DNA of 64,000 bases from positions 806,001 through 870,000 of the forward strand of contig JADQCE010000001.1 in assembly GCA_016278265.1 (NCBI GenBank), written 5' to 3'. Made by a program: the position numbers and the translations under genes. Every line of letters starts with the position of its first letter. The first letter of the stretch is position 1. Source of the stretch: Halothiobacillus sp. Its GTDB lineage: Bacteria; Pseudomonadota; Gammaproteobacteria; Halothiobacillales; Halothiobacillaceae. Below are positions 45,678-55,328 of the stretch, piece by piece. Below the pieces are notes generated by a model, which searched no databases, was not told the origin of the DNA, and was given only the letters and a program-made list of their open reading frames with translations.

Positions 45678-46847
45678 CGATTCGATGGTGACAGGCGATC
45701 TTGCTCGGAGTAACGGATACATCGCCACGACGCCCAGCACGGCACCGGGTAACAGCAGCCAGCTCACCTGGGCACCCAGGTCTTGCCACAGGCTGGTGGT
45801 GATCGGAATGGCCAGTGCGCTCAAGCCAAAACCAATGCTGTTCATGATCGCCAGCGCGCTGGCAACCCCGTCGGCTGGCGTATGGCGGCTGGCGAGTGCC
45901 GAGAATTGGGCCGAGTCGGCGATGACCGTGACACCCCAGATCAATAATGCGATCAGGGCCAGCTCGGCAGACAGTTCGACGAGCCAGGGGTAGAGCAGGC
46001 AGAGGCTGCCGGAGATGGCCAGGGCGCCCACCGCGACCCGGGCGCTACCGAGCCGTCGGCTCAGTCGGCCCGCCCACACACAACCGATCGCGCCGACACC
46101 GATGACCACGAAGGCGAGCAGGGAAAGGGTGGTCGTCGAGGCTAACGGGTAAAGCCCGGCGATGAACAGCGGCACCAGCACCCAGAAGGCGTATAACTCC
46201 CACATGTGGCCAAAATAGCCCAGCGCGGCGGCCCGAAAGCCCGGTTGCCGGAAAGAATGGAAGACGCCACCCCATTGCAATCGTGGCGATCGGTTCAGGT
46301 GGGGGCCGTCCCCGAGCCATGCGATCAATGTTCCACCCAGCAGTGCCAGCCCCGAGGCAAACGTGACCACCCAGGGCCACCCAGGCGCCAGGCTCAACCC
46401 TTGCAAGAGGTGTGGTGTGGCCGTCCCCAGCGTCAGCATGCCCACCAACCAGGCCAATGCCTCGCCGCGTCGTTCGGGCGCCCAACTCACGATCAGCTTC
46501 ATGCCAACGGGGTAGATCCCCGCCAGGGCAAAACCCGTGAGGAACCGGTAGGCCGTTGCCGTCGCCAGATCCTGAGCAAGCCAGGCGAGCGCCAGATTGG
46601 CGGTTGCCCCCGTGATTGCCGAGAACAGGAACACCCGGCTCGCGGCGAAACGGTCGGCAAGACCGGAGATCGCGAAGAGCAGGGTCCCCAGGATGAACCC
46701 CAACTGTACGGAGGCCGTGAGCGTGCCGATGTCATGTGGCGTTAGGCCCCAATCACGCATCAGGGCATCGCCTACGCCATTGGCGCTGAACCAGAGCGAG
46801 GTGCCGAATAATTGGGCGAGGACGATGAGAGGGACGGGGCGGATCAT
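45672..46847 (-). CDS. Major facilitator superfamily transporter
   Basis: 391 residues with about twelve membrane segments. It starts MIRPVPLIVLAQLFGTSLWFSANGVGDAL and has the MFS motif between helices 2 and 3 as SGLADRFAASRVF. A central loop near 185-205 separates the halves. No substrate signature is visible. A start 45 bases upstream at ATG 46892 is possible; neither has a good ribosome binding site, and 46847 gives the shorter, more usual N-terminus. Downstream of, and separated by a terminator from, the cold-shock gene. Confidence 0.85.
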   Translation of the reverse strand: MIRPVPLIVLAQLFGTSLWFSANGVGDALMRDWGLTPHDIGTLTASVQLGFILGTLLFAISGLADRFAASRVFLFSAITGATANLALAWLAQDLATATAYRFLTGFALAGIYPVGMKLIVSWAPERRGEALAWLVGMLTLGTATPHLLQGLSLAPGWPWVVTFASGLALLGGTLIAWLGDGPHLNRSPRLQWGGVFHSFRQPGFRAAALGYFGHMWELYAFWVLVPLFIAGLYPLASTTTLSLLAFVVIGVGAIGCVWAGRLSRRLGSARVAVGALAISGSLCLLYPWLVELSAELALIALLIWGVTVIADSAQFSALASRHTPADGVASALAIMNSIGFGLSALAIPITTSLWQDLGAQVSWLLLPGAVLGVVAMYPLLRARSPVTIESS

Positions 46848-46914
46848 GGGCGGTATCGTAACGGCAAGCCGCTGGCTGCGGCGGTTGAGCATGCCAAAAT
46901 TTTGCGCCGGACAA

Positions 46915-46945
46915 CGAAAAAACCCCGCACTAGGCGGGGTTTTGC
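46915..46945 (-). terminator. Rho-independent terminator of the cold-shock gene
   Basis: Read leftward, ACCCCGC, a short loop and GCGGGGT form the stem, flanked by A-run and T-run (AAAA before, TTTTTT after). It lies about 25 bases beyond the cold-shock gene stop. Confidence 0.9.
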
Positions 46946-46967
46946 TGTCGACCGGGTTAGGTCCAGA

Positions 46968-47168
46968 TTAGATCTGGACGTTTACCGCGGCCGGACCCTT
47001 CTGGCCTTGCTCGACTTCGAAGGTGACGGTCTGGCCTTCAGCCAGCGACTTGAAGCCGCCGCCCTGAATGGCGCTGTGATGGACGAATACGTCCTTGGAG
47101 CCGTCTGAAGGAGCGATAAAGCCAAAGCCTTTCTCGTCACTAAACCATTTAACGGTGCCTGTAGCCAT
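46968..47168 (-). CDS. CspA-family cold-shock protein
   Basis: 66 residues, a single cold-shock domain: [20 protein letters not shown] contains RNP1 (KGFGFI), VFVHHSAI is RNP2, and the end is GPAAVNVQI. It binds single-stranded RNA and DNA and melts RNA secondary structure. AGAGGTATCC lies before the ATG. The 5' region up to about 47430 is AT-richer than its surroundings, consistent with the long leader usual for such genes. Confidence 0.95.
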   Translation of the reverse strand: MATGTVKWFSDEKGFGFIAPSDGSKDVFVHHSAIQGGGFKSLAEGQTVTFEVEQGQKGPAAVNVQI

Positions 47169-47866
47169 GATGGATACCTCTGATGCTATGCATATGCATA
47201 AAATTGAATGAAAAACGAGGGGTGCTGAAGGACTGCAAAAGCGTCAGAGAACTGCAAATCGTAGCGGGTCATACAAACTGGATAATTCAATCTGTGGTCC
47301 TGCGGGGTTCGAGCCTGGTGCAATTGAGGAGTCCTTAACTGATTCCTCTCGGGGAAACGTTGTTTCGTTTTCCCGGAACGCATTATCCCCCGTTCCGCCC
47401 CATAAGCCATAGTTTTTTTAAAAAACATTGGATCCTCACGGCGTTACGATGCTTGCCAACAGAGACGTAGGTGGACGTAGACGTCGTGTTTGCCGACGTA
47501 CCGGGGATATGAGCACTTTTTTCCGCAGCGGATGTTTTTGCATCGAGTCACCCGAGCGCATCGTTCCCTGGCGTCGAGGTCGCAATTGTTGCCGTTTTGG
47601 TGGGCAAGAAGTCGTCTCAGGCGACTTGTCCGAGTGGCTTGGTGTCCCAAATCGGGCGAGATGAGGACGAGATGAAGCTGCCGCCGTTGGTCACATCAAG
47701 ATGGTGAGACAACAAACGACCACCGGAGCTTCAGTTTGAGCGGGGCTTTGGGGGTTCACGTTCCAGCAAGCGGAAACGCCTCTTCCCACGAGGGTTAGAG
47801 CTGGCCTATGCCTGCACCCTCCAGCCAAAACGCATGGTGAGCTGGAGCCGGGTGACGCGACCGACG
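47169..47866. other. Long non-coding stretch upstream of the cold-shock gene
   Basis: About 700 bases with no gene I can support. The part next to the cold-shock gene (47169-47430) is comparatively AT-rich, with runs such as TTTTTTTAAAAAAC near 47413, and probably holds its promoter and leader. The part from 47430 to 47866 shows only weak structure: AAGTCG/CGACTT arms at 47609-47627 and imperfect arms near 47673 and 47733. Short open frames there look random. Confidence 0.6.
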
Positions 47867-48745
47867 TCACACGTCAGCGATGGTGTTCTCGGTTCGTATC
47901 GTGGCGGACAAGGTGTGGCGCTCGCCGGGCCGGAGCGTGTAACCGTTATCGATGGCGTTCGCGGTCTCCACGCAGAGCATGTCGCGCCAGGCATCATCGG
48001 GTATGTCATCAAAACCCAACACCCCGTCAGGTCCGGGGTTCCAGACCACAGTGGTGGCACTCCCCGCCTTGTCGAGATGGATGCGTCGTCGTGGGCCGTT
48101 GATTACCGCCTCACCCAGATGATCGAAGTACACCCGGTCGATGGGTGGACGAACTTGCAGTGCGCTCGACTGCCTACCGCGAATGCCGCCTTGCTGCTTG
48201 TCCCAGTAGGTCAAGCCTTCCAGGCCGTCGACACGGCTGTCGCAGGCATCGTCAACGTGGAAATAGCTGTGCAGGGCCTCGGAGACGTGCCACTCGTCTT
48301 TGCTGCGGTTTTCCGCGGTCAGCTCGATGTGAAGCCGATCGTTCAGGGTGACCGTGAGCGTCAGGCGAAAGGGGTGCGGCCAGATGCGGCGTGTGGTTTC
48401 ATCATCGCGGATGGTGAGCACGGCGATGGCCTGATCCCCGTCGTGGCTGAGTCGTTCGACTTGCCACGTCTTGTGTCGGACAAAACCGTGGGCACCCAGG
48501 CTGGGGTCGGTGGGGTGGGCTCCGAACCAGGGCCAGCACACCGGAACGCCACCGCGAATTGGGCGATTGCCATCCAGTCGGGAGCTCGGGCTCACCCACA
48601 GCACCTCGTCACCCGCGGCATCCCGGTAATCGACCACCGTCGCGCCGAGGCAGGCGACGGTAGCCCGTCCGTGGGGAGAGACCAGGTCGATCGTTTCGAG
48701 CCCACCGAGGTGGGAAGGGCAGGCAGACGTGAGGGCAGTGGTCAT
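47867..48745 (-). CDS. D-hexose-6-phosphate mutarotase (YeaD-like)
   Basis: 292 residues of the galactose-mutarotase-like fold. Key blocks are GATVVDYRDAAGDEVLWVSP, the substrate-binding RGGVPVCWPWFGAHP near 76, GAHGFVRHKTWQVE near 96 with the catalytic His region, ALHSYFHVDD near 168 and DMLCVETANAI near 258. It interconverts anomers of hexose 6-phosphates. ATG 48745 is the family-like start. It is encoded just downstream of the GGDEF protein gene in the same direction, 22 bases apart. Confidence 0.87.
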   Translation of the reverse strand: MTTALTSACPSHLGGLETIDLVSPHGRATVACLGATVVDYRDAAGDEVLWVSPSSRLDGNRPIRGGVPVCWPWFGAHPTDPSLGAHGFVRHKTWQVERLSHDGDQAIAVLTIRDDETTRRIWPHPFRLTLTVTLNDRLHIELTAENRSKDEWHVSEALHSYFHVDDACDSRVDGLEGLTYWDKQQGGIRGRQSSALQVRPPIDRVYFDHLGEAVINGPRRRIHLDKAGSATTVVWNPGPDGVLGFDDIPDDAWRDMLCVETANAIDNGYTLRPGERHTLSATIRTENTIADV

Positions 48746-48767
48746 GGGACGGATCTCGCGTGATCGA

Positions 48768-50030
48768 TCAGTTGCTGTTTGAGCCGACCACACGATCGCG
48801 CCCCTGTTGCTTGGCCGCGTAAAGTCGCTGATCGACCAGGTACACCGTTTGTTCCGGTGTTGCATCCATTGCCAAAGCGGCTACTCCGAAACTTGCCGTG
48901 ACATGCCCAGTTTCGGGAAATTCAGTGTCGTGCACCAGTCGGCGCAGTTTCTCGGCCAAGGCCCTTGCGGCGGGTTCATCGGTGTTGGGCGTGATCAGCA
49001 TGAACTCCTCGCCGCCCCAGCGAGCGAAACTGTCCGCGGCACGGATGTTATCGCTTACCAGGCGAGCGAAGCGCGTCAACACGGCGTCGCCGCAGGGGTG
49101 ACCGAAATCGTCGTTGATCTGCTTGAAGTGATCGATGTCGATCATGATCAGTGCGGCCGGGTGGCCGTAACGCTGCATCCGTTCGTGCTCGTGGCCGAGG
49201 ATCTTCTCAAAATGCATCCGGTTGATCAGTCCGGTGAGCATGTCGGTGGTGGCAAGGCGCTTGAGCTCGTTTTCCGCGTTAACACGCTCCGTGATGTCCT
49301 TGCCGATGGAGACGTAACCCGTCAACTCGCCGTGCTCGTTCCTGACCGGTGTGATGGTCTCTTCCATGTGAAGTAGTTGGCCGTTCTTCTGCCGGTCGAT
49401 GAACGTATCCCGGAACACATTGCCCTGGTCGAGGGTGTCCCACATGCGTTGATAGAAGCTGCGGTCATGCAGGCCGGACTGGATAACGTTGGGATTCTTG
49501 CCGCGCACCTCCTGGCGGCTATAGCCGGTGTGCTTCTCGAACGCGCTATTGACGTCGAGAATGCGGTTGTCCCGATCGGTGATCACCACGCTGTCACTGC
49601 TGGCATCGAGCGCATAAACGAGCATCTGACCGCGCTCGTGTTCGCGTGTCTCCGCCGTCATGTCACGCTGGACCGAGACGAAGTGAGTGATGCCGCCAGC
49701 CTCGTCGCGCACCGGCGAAATGCTCCATTCGACGTCGTAGGGCGTGCCGTCCTTGCGATAGTTGACGGTTTGTGCCGAGAAACCGTTGCCCGCCTCCAAC
49801 GCCGTCCGCAGTCGATCAAGCATCGGCCGGTTGGTGGCCTCGCCCTGGAACAGCCGCGGCGTCTCGCCGAGGACCTCTTCCAGTCGATAGCCGGTCATCG
49901 ACAGGAAGGCCGGGTTGGCGTAGACGATCTCTGGGCCGGGGCGGTCGAGCTCGGCCGTGGTGATCACCACGGCGTCGAACGACTGTTCCACGGCGGCCTG
50001 AAGCAATCTCAAATACTCGAGATCGTGCAT
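48768..50030 (-). CDS. PAS-PAS-GGDEF diguanylate cyclase
   Basis: 420 residues. PAS domain 1 spans about 10-125 and PAS domain 2 about 135-248; each ends in a PAC-type block (SPVRDEAGGITHFVSVQRDMT; TPVRNEHGELTGYVSIGKDIT). The GGDEF domain (about 255-415) has DMLTGLINR, an active site GGEEF at 339-343 and a product-inhibition I-site RAAD at 330-333, so it should be an active, feedback-controlled diguanylate cyclase. PAS 1 carries GETPRLFQG at 55-63, aligned with the LOV motif GxNCRFLQG but without the flavin-binding Cys. No membrane segment, so it is cytoplasmic. Confidence 0.92.
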   Translation of the reverse strand: MHDLEYLRLLQAAVEQSFDAVVITTAELDRPGPEIVYANPAFLSMTGYRLEEVLGETPRLFQGEATNRPMLDRLRTALEAGNGFSAQTVNYRKDGTPYDVEWSISPVRDEAGGITHFVSVQRDMTAETREHERGQMLVYALDASSDSVVITDRDNRILDVNSAFEKHTGYSRQEVRGKNPNVIQSGLHDRSFYQRMWDTLDQGNVFRDTFIDRQKNGQLLHMEETITPVRNEHGELTGYVSIGKDITERVNAENELKRLATTDMLTGLINRMHFEKILGHEHERMQRYGHPAALIMIDIDHFKQINDDFGHPCGDAVLTRFARLVSDNIRAADSFARWGGEEFMLITPNTDEPAARALAEKLRRLVHDTEFPETGHVTASFGVAALAMDATPEQTVYLVDQRLYAAKQQGRDRVVGSNSN

Positions 50031-50226
50031 GGTGGCGATTAGCTCAGCGTGTAAATGGGAGGCCGGGGCCGAGGGTCATCACAATTGCGGTCGGGGTATC
50101 CACGACCAGCCTCGTCGCACTAGTGGTCTAGCGCCCGTCAAGCTTAGGGCTGCTGGGCGGGAATGGCCAATGTCCCAAGCGCGCCCAGACGTCCGGCTGG
50201 TGCTCGGCTCGTTGAGGGATTTCATG

Positions 50227-50706
50227 TCAGTCGTAGCGGATATCGACGATTTCCCAGGCCAGCAGACCCTTGTCTTCCCCGGCGGGCAATCGCACCACGT
50301 CACCGGGGCGTCGACCAATCAACTTGCGGGCGACTGGGGAGTCGATGCTGATCCAGCCGCGCGACGGTTCAAGCTCGTCCGGACCGACCAGGCGCAGGGT
50401 GCGTTGGAGTGCCTGGCTCTCGCATTCCATCCCGACGTAGGCGGCGAAGTACACCTTGTCGGTGTCGTCGGGGACGCGGTCGACGACCTTGAGGTTCGGC
50501 AGGCGCTTTTGCAGGTAGCGGATGCGACGGTCGATCTCGCGCAGCCGCTTCTTGCCGTAGATGTATTCGGCGTTCTCCGACCGATCACCCAGCGCGGCGG
50601 CCTCGGAAACCGCTTGGACCACCTCGCGTCGTTCGACGCGCCAAAGCCGATCCAGCTCGGCCTCGAGGGCCAAAAAGCCGGGTCGGGTGATGATCGGCGT
50701 GCTCAT
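50227..50706 (-). CDS. greB: Transcription elongation factor GreB
   Basis: 159 residues. The N-terminal coiled coil (about 8-78) ends in the acidic tip LGDRSENAEYIYGKKRLREID. The C-terminal FKBP-like domain has DKVYFAAYVGME, ISIDSPVARKLIGRRPGDVV and ends AWEIVDIRY. It enters the RNA polymerase secondary channel and stimulates cleavage of backtracked RNA. LREIDRRIRYLQKRL and the LRLVGPDE block are GreB-type. Its ATG overlaps the DHH phosphoesterase stop (ATGA). Confidence 0.94.
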   Translation of the reverse strand: MSTPIITRPGFLALEAELDRLWRVERREVVQAVSEAAALGDRSENAEYIYGKKRLREIDRRIRYLQKRLPNLKVVDRVPDDTDKVYFAAYVGMECESQALQRTLRLVGPDELEPSRGWISIDSPVARKLIGRRPGDVVRLPAGEDKGLLAWEIVDIRYD

Positions 50707-51776
50707 CGCTCGCCGGCAGCGAGCGTCTTCTGGATGGCGCTGACTGCGTGGGCGAGATCCCGCAGGCGGTTATCCTTGAGCTCACCGCCGGCCGCACCCG
50801 GATGACCGCCACCGCCGAAGTAGCGTGCGGAAATCTCACCGGCGTTGACGCCCGGGTTGGCGCGCAGTGACAGGCGGCCATTCCCGCGTATGCCCATCGC
50901 CATGTCGATCTGACCGCGCACTTCCATCATGTCCATGATCACGCCGCGCCAGACATCGTGCGGCCAGTTGAAGAATACGCCCGTACGCACGCCTTCGATC
51001 TCGAGCACCGGGACGAAATCTTCATCCAGTACCGAGGCCGACAGCATGTGGAACTTGTCGTTGAGCGGCAGGTTCTCGTCGTTGAAGATACGCTTTTCCA
51101 CCCGCCCCTTGAGGAAGCCCTTGCGCGCGTCGAACAGCTGTCGCTCGAACGCCTCCAGCGTTTCGCCCGACTCGTGGGACCGGAAGAATGCTTCCATCAC
51201 GTGGAAGCGGTACGCACGCTTCAAGTCCTTGAGTGGCGGGGCAAGGTGATCGTCCTGCATCACGAGACCGATCAGGTAGATCGCCCGGCGGAAATCGTCG
51301 TGGTCGCGCAGCCAGCGATCGCCCACGTCGATGAACTCGGCGCGCTGGCGCATCAGCTCACGCTTGGACTCGTCGAGGTGTTCGGCCACCGCCTCGAAGG
51401 TCAACAGGCTCGCACAGCGGTCGGTGTCGAGGTAGTACCAGGGATAAGCCTCGGCACAGTCCGCTCCGGTGGCGTGATGGTCGAGCAATTGCAGCTCGAC
51501 CGGCACCTTCATCTTCGAGATCCGCTTGTCGAGCGCCTTGGCCTGATCCAGCGTCAGGTTGAGGTCGGTGATCAGCAGACCTGCCGGTTCGCCGGCCTTG
51601 AGGATGCGAGCGACGATGTCGTCGATGGCGTTGTTGATGTCGCGGTAATCGGCGTTGAAGAAATGGCAGCGCTGATCGGTCTGGTCGACCATGTACTGCG
51701 CGCCATAGCCGTCAAGGTCGGTGTGCGAAAGGTGATATAGCCAGCCTTCGGGACGGATGATATTCGGAGTGCTCAT
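50703..51776 (-). CDS. DHH-family phosphoesterase
   Basis: 357 residues. The DHH domain has SHTDLDGYGAQYM near residue 18, LLITDLNLT near 66 and the LLDHHATGADC signature near 97. The C-terminal DHHA1 domain has GRLSLRANPGVNAGEISARYFGGGGHPGAAGG. These residues bind two Mn ions. Relatives cleave nano-RNA, pAp or cyclic dinucleotides; which applies here is unknown. It is co-transcribed with greB, whose start overlaps its stop. Confidence 0.86.
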   Translation of the reverse strand: MSTPNIIRPEGWLYHLSHTDLDGYGAQYMVDQTDQRCHFFNADYRDINNAIDDIVARILKAGEPAGLLITDLNLTLDQAKALDKRISKMKVPVELQLLDHHATGADCAEAYPWYYLDTDRCASLLTFEAVAEHLDESKRELMRQRAEFIDVGDRWLRDHDDFRRAIYLIGLVMQDDHLAPPLKDLKRAYRFHVMEAFFRSHESGETLEAFERQLFDARKGFLKGRVEKRIFNDENLPLNDKFHMLSASVLDEDFVPVLEIEGVRTGVFFNWPHDVWRGVIMDMMEVRGQIDMAMGIRGNGRLSLRANPGVNAGEISARYFGGGGHPGAAGGELKDNRLRDLAHAVSAIQKTLAAGER

Positions 51777-51893
51777 GGATGCTCGCTGACAGCGGCCGCC
51801 GCAAGGGGCAGCCGTGGATGAATAAGAGTGTTTAAGTTATTGATGGACCGGGGAACTGCAAGTGTTTTCCGGTAGTCGGTGATTGGCAATGGG

Positions 51894-53282
51894 CTATTGG
51901 CGGCGCCAGGTCGTGCCTTGCGGGCCATCCTCGAGGGTGATGCCGTTGTCGAGCAACAGGTCGCGGATGCGATCGGATTCCCCAAAGTTGCGCGAAGCGC
52001 GGGCCTCGGCGCGCTGGGCGATCAGCTGGTTGATCTCGGCATCGTCGAGGGTATCTTCGCGCTCGGCTTCGGCACTCCAGTGAAGGAAGGCATCCGGGTC
52101 GAGCTGACCCAGATTGAGGATCGCGCCCATGGCGTTGATGGTGGCCGCGTGCGGGGCCGCGGCTTCCTTGTCGGACTCGCCGATCTTGTGCACCAGGCTG
52201 AGTTGCTCGTGGATCAGGGCGATGGCCTTGGGGGTGTTGAAGTCGTCGTCCATGGCGTCATGGAAGGCATCCATTACCTCGGCGATGGGCTCGACGTTGG
52301 CCGGGACCTTCTTTAGCGCGCTGTACCAGCGCGACAGGCTGGCCTGCGCGGCATCCAGCTGGTGGTCGGAGTAGTTGAGCGGGCTGCGATAGTGGCTCGA
52401 AAGGATAAACAGGCGGACCACCTCGGGGTGGTAGCGCTGGGTCACGTCTTCGATGGTAAAGAAGTTGCCCAGCGACTTGGACATCTTCTCGTCGTCGACC
52501 CGAACAAAGCCGTTATGCATCCAGTAGTTGACGAAGTGGCAGCCGGTGGCGCATTCGCTCTGCGCGATCTCGTTCTCGTGATGCGGGAACATCAGGTCAT
52601 GGCCGCCACCGTGGATATCGAAGGTGGTGCCCAGTGCCTCGGTGGACATCGCCGAGCATTCAATGTGCCAGCCCGGCCGGCCCGCGCCGAAGGGCGCCTC
52701 CCACGTCGGCTCGTCGGGCTTGGCGTGCTTCCAAAGCACGAAGTCGAGCGGGTCGTCCTTGGCCTCATCGACGGCGACGCGCGACCCGGCGCGCAAATCC
52801 TCCGGGTCGCGTCCGGAGAGCGTGCCGTAGCGCGCGAAGGTCGAGACGTCGAAATAGACATCACCATTATCGGCGCGATAGGCATTGCCACGGTCGATCA
52901 GCGTCGTGATCATCGCGATCATCTCGTCGACATTCTCGGTCGCGCGTGGTTGCGAGGTCGGCGGCAGGCAACCCAACGCCTCGGCGTCGCGGTGCATCAG
53001 CTCGATGAAACGGTTGGTCAGCGATTCGATGGTTTCGGCATTCTCGGCAGCGCGGGCAATGATCTTGTCGTCGATGTCGGTGATGTTTCGGACGTAGTTG
53101 ACGTCGAAACCGCGCTCCTTGAGGTAGCGCACCACCATGTCGAACACGACCAGCACCCGGGCATGACCGATGTGGCAGCGATCGTAGACCGTCATCCCGC
53201 ACACGTAGATCCCGACCTGGCCGGGACGGATGGGGGTGAACTCGCGCTTGGCGCGGGCGGCGCTGTCATAGATTGTGAGCAT
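51894..53282 (-). CDS. cysS: Cysteinyl-tRNA synthetase
   Basis: 462 residues, class I synthetase. Cys28 in [10 protein letters not shown] is the first zinc ligand, followed by HIGH at 37-40 ([13 protein letters not shown]). The remaining zinc ligands are in [10 protein letters not shown] and in the [15 protein letters not shown] block, and KMSKS is in [12 protein letters not shown]. The C-terminal part has the usual DALR helical bundle and ends with a short extension. Loads Cys on tRNA-Cys. The divergent ppiB gene starts 123 bases away, as in E. coli. Confidence 0.97.
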   Translation of the reverse strand: MLTIYDSAARAKREFTPIRPGQVGIYVCGMTVYDRCHIGHARVLVVFDMVVRYLKERGFDVNYVRNITDIDDKIIARAAENAETIESLTNRFIELMHRDAEALGCLPPTSQPRATENVDEMIAMITTLIDRGNAYRADNGDVYFDVSTFARYGTLSGRDPEDLRAGSRVAVDEAKDDPLDFVLWKHAKPDEPTWEAPFGAGRPGWHIECSAMSTEALGTTFDIHGGGHDLMFPHHENEIAQSECATGCHFVNYWMHNGFVRVDDEKMSKSLGNFFTIEDVTQRYHPEVVRLFILSSHYRSPLNYSDHQLDAAQASLSRWYSALKKVPANVEPIAEVMDAFHDAMDDDFNTPKAIALIHEQLSLVHKIGESDKEAAAPHAATINAMGAILNLGQLDPDAFLHWSAEAEREDTLDDAEINQLIAQRAEARASRNFGESDRIRDLLLDNGITLEDGPQGTTWRRQ

Positions 53283-53405
53283 GTTGGCTACGATTCCGGG
53301 TCGAAGGTCGTTAGACTGTTCCGCATTGGAAATGACGTATTTCCTGAAAGCGATGCTTTTGGGAAAGGCGGTAGTTTAACGGCCCCGACAGACGAGATAA
53401 AACGC

Positions 53406-53918
53406 ATGAGTGACATCAAGAGCAAGATCCGCTTCTCCACGCGACTGGGAGACATCGAGATCGGCCTCTACGACGACAAGGCCCCCAAGACGGTGGAAAA
53501 CATCCTTGCCTATGTCGACGCAGGCCATTTCGCGGGCACGATCTTCCACCGTGTCATCCCGGGCTTCGTCGTCCAGGGTGGCGGCCTGACGCCGGAAATG
53601 GAGCAAAAGCCCACCCGCGCACCGATCGAGAACGAGGCCAACAACGGCCTGAAAAACAAGCGTGGCACGCTGTCGATGGCACGTACCCCCGATCCGAATT
53701 CGGCCACCAGCCAGTTCTTCATCAACCTGGCCGACAACGCCTTTCTCGATTTCTCCTCCGAGACTCCGCAGGGTTGGGGCTACGCCGTGTTCGGTGAGGT
53801 TGTGAGCGGCATGGACGTGGTCGACAAGATGGCCACGCTGCAGACGGGCTCGCGCTACGGTCACCAGGATGTGCCGGTCGATGACGTGCTGATCGACAAG
53901 GCCGAGCGCATCGACTGA
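53406..53918 (+). CDS. ppiB: Peptidyl-prolyl cis-trans isomerase B (cyclophilin)
   Basis: 170 residues, cytoplasmic cyclophilin. [26 protein letters not shown], the catalytic [14 protein letters not shown] near 50, [21 protein letters not shown] near 95 and [18 protein letters not shown] near 133 are all present. No signal peptide. ATG 53406 follows ACGC without a strong ribosome binding site. It is divergent from cysS, a conserved arrangement. Confidence 0.95.
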   Translation: MSDIKSKIRFSTRLGDIEIGLYDDKAPKTVENILAYVDAGHFAGTIFHRVIPGFVVQGGGLTPEMEQKPTRAPIENEANNGLKNKRGTLSMARTPDPNSATSQFFINLADNAFLDFSSETPQGWGYAVFGEVVSGMDVVDKMATLQTGSRYGHQDVPVDDVLIDKAERID

Positions 53919-53987
53919 TCAACTCGACCCGACTGACACCACTCGACTGACCACCCCGACTGACCACCTTGGGAGACGTGCCCGGTC

Positions 53988-54746
53988 ATGGCCGAAACGC
54001 TGATCATCGCTGACCTGCACCTGGCGAGGCCAGAGCCCCGCACGCTGGCGCTGCTGGACACCTTTCTCGAACGCGCCGAGCATGCCGAGGCGGTCTATCT
54101 GCTCGGTGATCTGTTCGATTACTGGATTGGCGACGACCAGCCGATCGATCCCGAGATTGCCGAGCGACTGGAGCGTTTTGCCGACCTGACCGCCACGGTG
54201 TATTTCCAGCCGGGCAATCGGGATTTCCTGGTCGGCCGGCAGCTGCTCGCACGACTTGGCGCCAAGCAATTGCCCGATCAGACCGTGCTCGAGCAGGGTG
54301 GGCGTCGCTGGTTGCTCACCCACGGCGACGAGCTCTGCATCGACGATGCGGCTTACCAGGCCATGCGGGCGAAACTGCGTGATCCGGGCTTCGTGCGAGA
54401 CTTTCTCGCACGGTCCTTGCCCGAGCGCATCGCGATTGCCGAGGACCTGCGCAACAAGAGTCGCACCGCCTCGTCGAGCAAACCCGAGGACATCATGGAC
54501 GTGAATGTGGCGGCAGTCGACGAGATCCTCGAACGGACCGGCACCGACGGCTTGATCCACGGCCATACCCATCGTCCCGCGGTCCATCGGCTGAGCGACG
54601 GTCGCCCGCGGGTGGTGACCGGTGATTGGGGCGAGGCCGGCTGGCTGGTCTCGCTCGAGGGCGACGAACTGGCCCTTGAGCGATTCACGCCGGAGTCAAG
54701 CGAGGTCATCGCGACCTGGCCACCGCGCCGGGAGGCGATTGCATGA
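53988..54746 (+). CDS. lpxH: UDP-2,3-diacylglucosamine diphosphatase
   Basis: 252 residues, a calcineurin-like metallophosphoesterase. Metal ligands: IIADLHL near 6, YLLGDLFDYWIGDD near 36, PGNRDFLVG near 75, LTHGDELCIDD near 109 and LIHGHTHRPAVH near 189. It removes UMP from UDP-2,3-diacylglucosamine to give lipid X in lipid A synthesis. It begins 69 bases after ppiB and overlaps pgsA by 4 bases. Confidence 0.95.
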   Translation: MAETLIIADLHLARPEPRTLALLDTFLERAEHAEAVYLLGDLFDYWIGDDQPIDPEIAERLERFADLTATVYFQPGNRDFLVGRQLLARLGAKQLPDQTVLEQGGRRWLLTHGDELCIDDAAYQAMRAKLRDPGFVRDFLARSLPERIAIAEDLRNKSRTASSSKPEDIMDVNVAAVDEILERTGTDGLIHGHTHRPAVHRLSDGRPRVVTGDWGEAGWLVSLEGDELALERFTPESSEVIATWPPRREAIA

Positions 54747-55321
54747 ATTTACCGATGATGCTCACTTGGCTGCGGATCGCCGCCATTCCGTTGATGGTGG
54801 TCGTGTTCCTGTTCACCCCGACCGAGTTCGCGCGACCCGCGTCCGCCTGGATCTTCGGTCTGGCCTCGTTGACCGACTTTCTCGATGGCTACCTTGCCCG
54901 TCGATGGAACCAGCAATCGGCCTTCGGTGCGTTTCTCGATCCCGTGGCGGACAAGCTGATTGTGGCTGTGGCGCTAGTCCTCCTGGTGTTCAGCGATGGC
55001 GATCTGCCGATCGTTATTGCCACGGCCGTGATCATCGGCCGTGAAGTCTTCGTCTCGGCCCTGCGCGAGTGGATGGCGAGCCGCGGTATCAGTGCGGCGG
55101 TCAAGGTGTCGTCCCTGGGCAAGCTCAAGACGACGGCACAGATGTTCGCGATCCTGTTTCTGCTCTATTACTTCCCGCTGTTCGGCGTGATCGACGTCTA
55201 TCTCATCGGCTATTGGTTATTGATGATCGCCGCCCTCCTGACATTCGTTTCCGGCGCCCAGTACGCGCAAGCAGCCGTCGCGGCCGTTGCCCGTGCCGAG
55301 GCCGAAGGGCCGGAGCACTGA
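54743..55321 (+). CDS. pgsA: CDP-diacylglycerol--glycerol-3-phosphate 3-phosphatidyltransferase
   Basis: 192 residues with four or five membrane segments. The CDP-alcohol phosphotransferase motif D-G-x2-A-R-x8-G-x3-D-x3-D is seen as DFLDGYLARRWNQQSAFGAFLDPVADK (near 47-73). NLPMMLTWLRIAAIPLMV is the typical start. Makes phosphatidylglycerol phosphate at the inner membrane. Start overlaps lpxH (ATGA). Confidence 0.95.
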   Translation: MNLPMMLTWLRIAAIPLMVVVFLFTPTEFARPASAWIFGLASLTDFLDGYLARRWNQQSAFGAFLDPVADKLIVAVALVLLVFSDGDLPIVIATAVIIGREVFVSALREWMASRGISAAVKVSSLGKLKTTAQMFAILFLLYYFPLFGVIDVYLIGYWLLMIAALLTFVSGAQYAQAAVAAVARAEAEGPEH

Positions 55322-55328
55322 CGTTGGC

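Noticed and set aside
45672-46847. Reading the MFS transporter as part of the ExoD/decarboxylase group
   Set aside because: It is convergent with the second ExoD gene and carries no substrate signature, so a functional link is not supported.
47428-47664. Short open frames upstream of the cold-shock gene
   Set aside because: Cys/Arg-rich random-looking peptides without ribosome binding sites or any recognisable motif.
50036-50110. Sequence resembling a tRNA 5' half (GGCGATTAGCTCAGCGTG)
   Set aside because: No matching acceptor stem, anticodon arm or T-arm follows.
52362-53405. Rightward open frame extending from opposite cysS into ppiB
   Set aside because: The ppiB protein begins normally at 53406; the upstream part is antisense to cysS and not cyclophilin-like.
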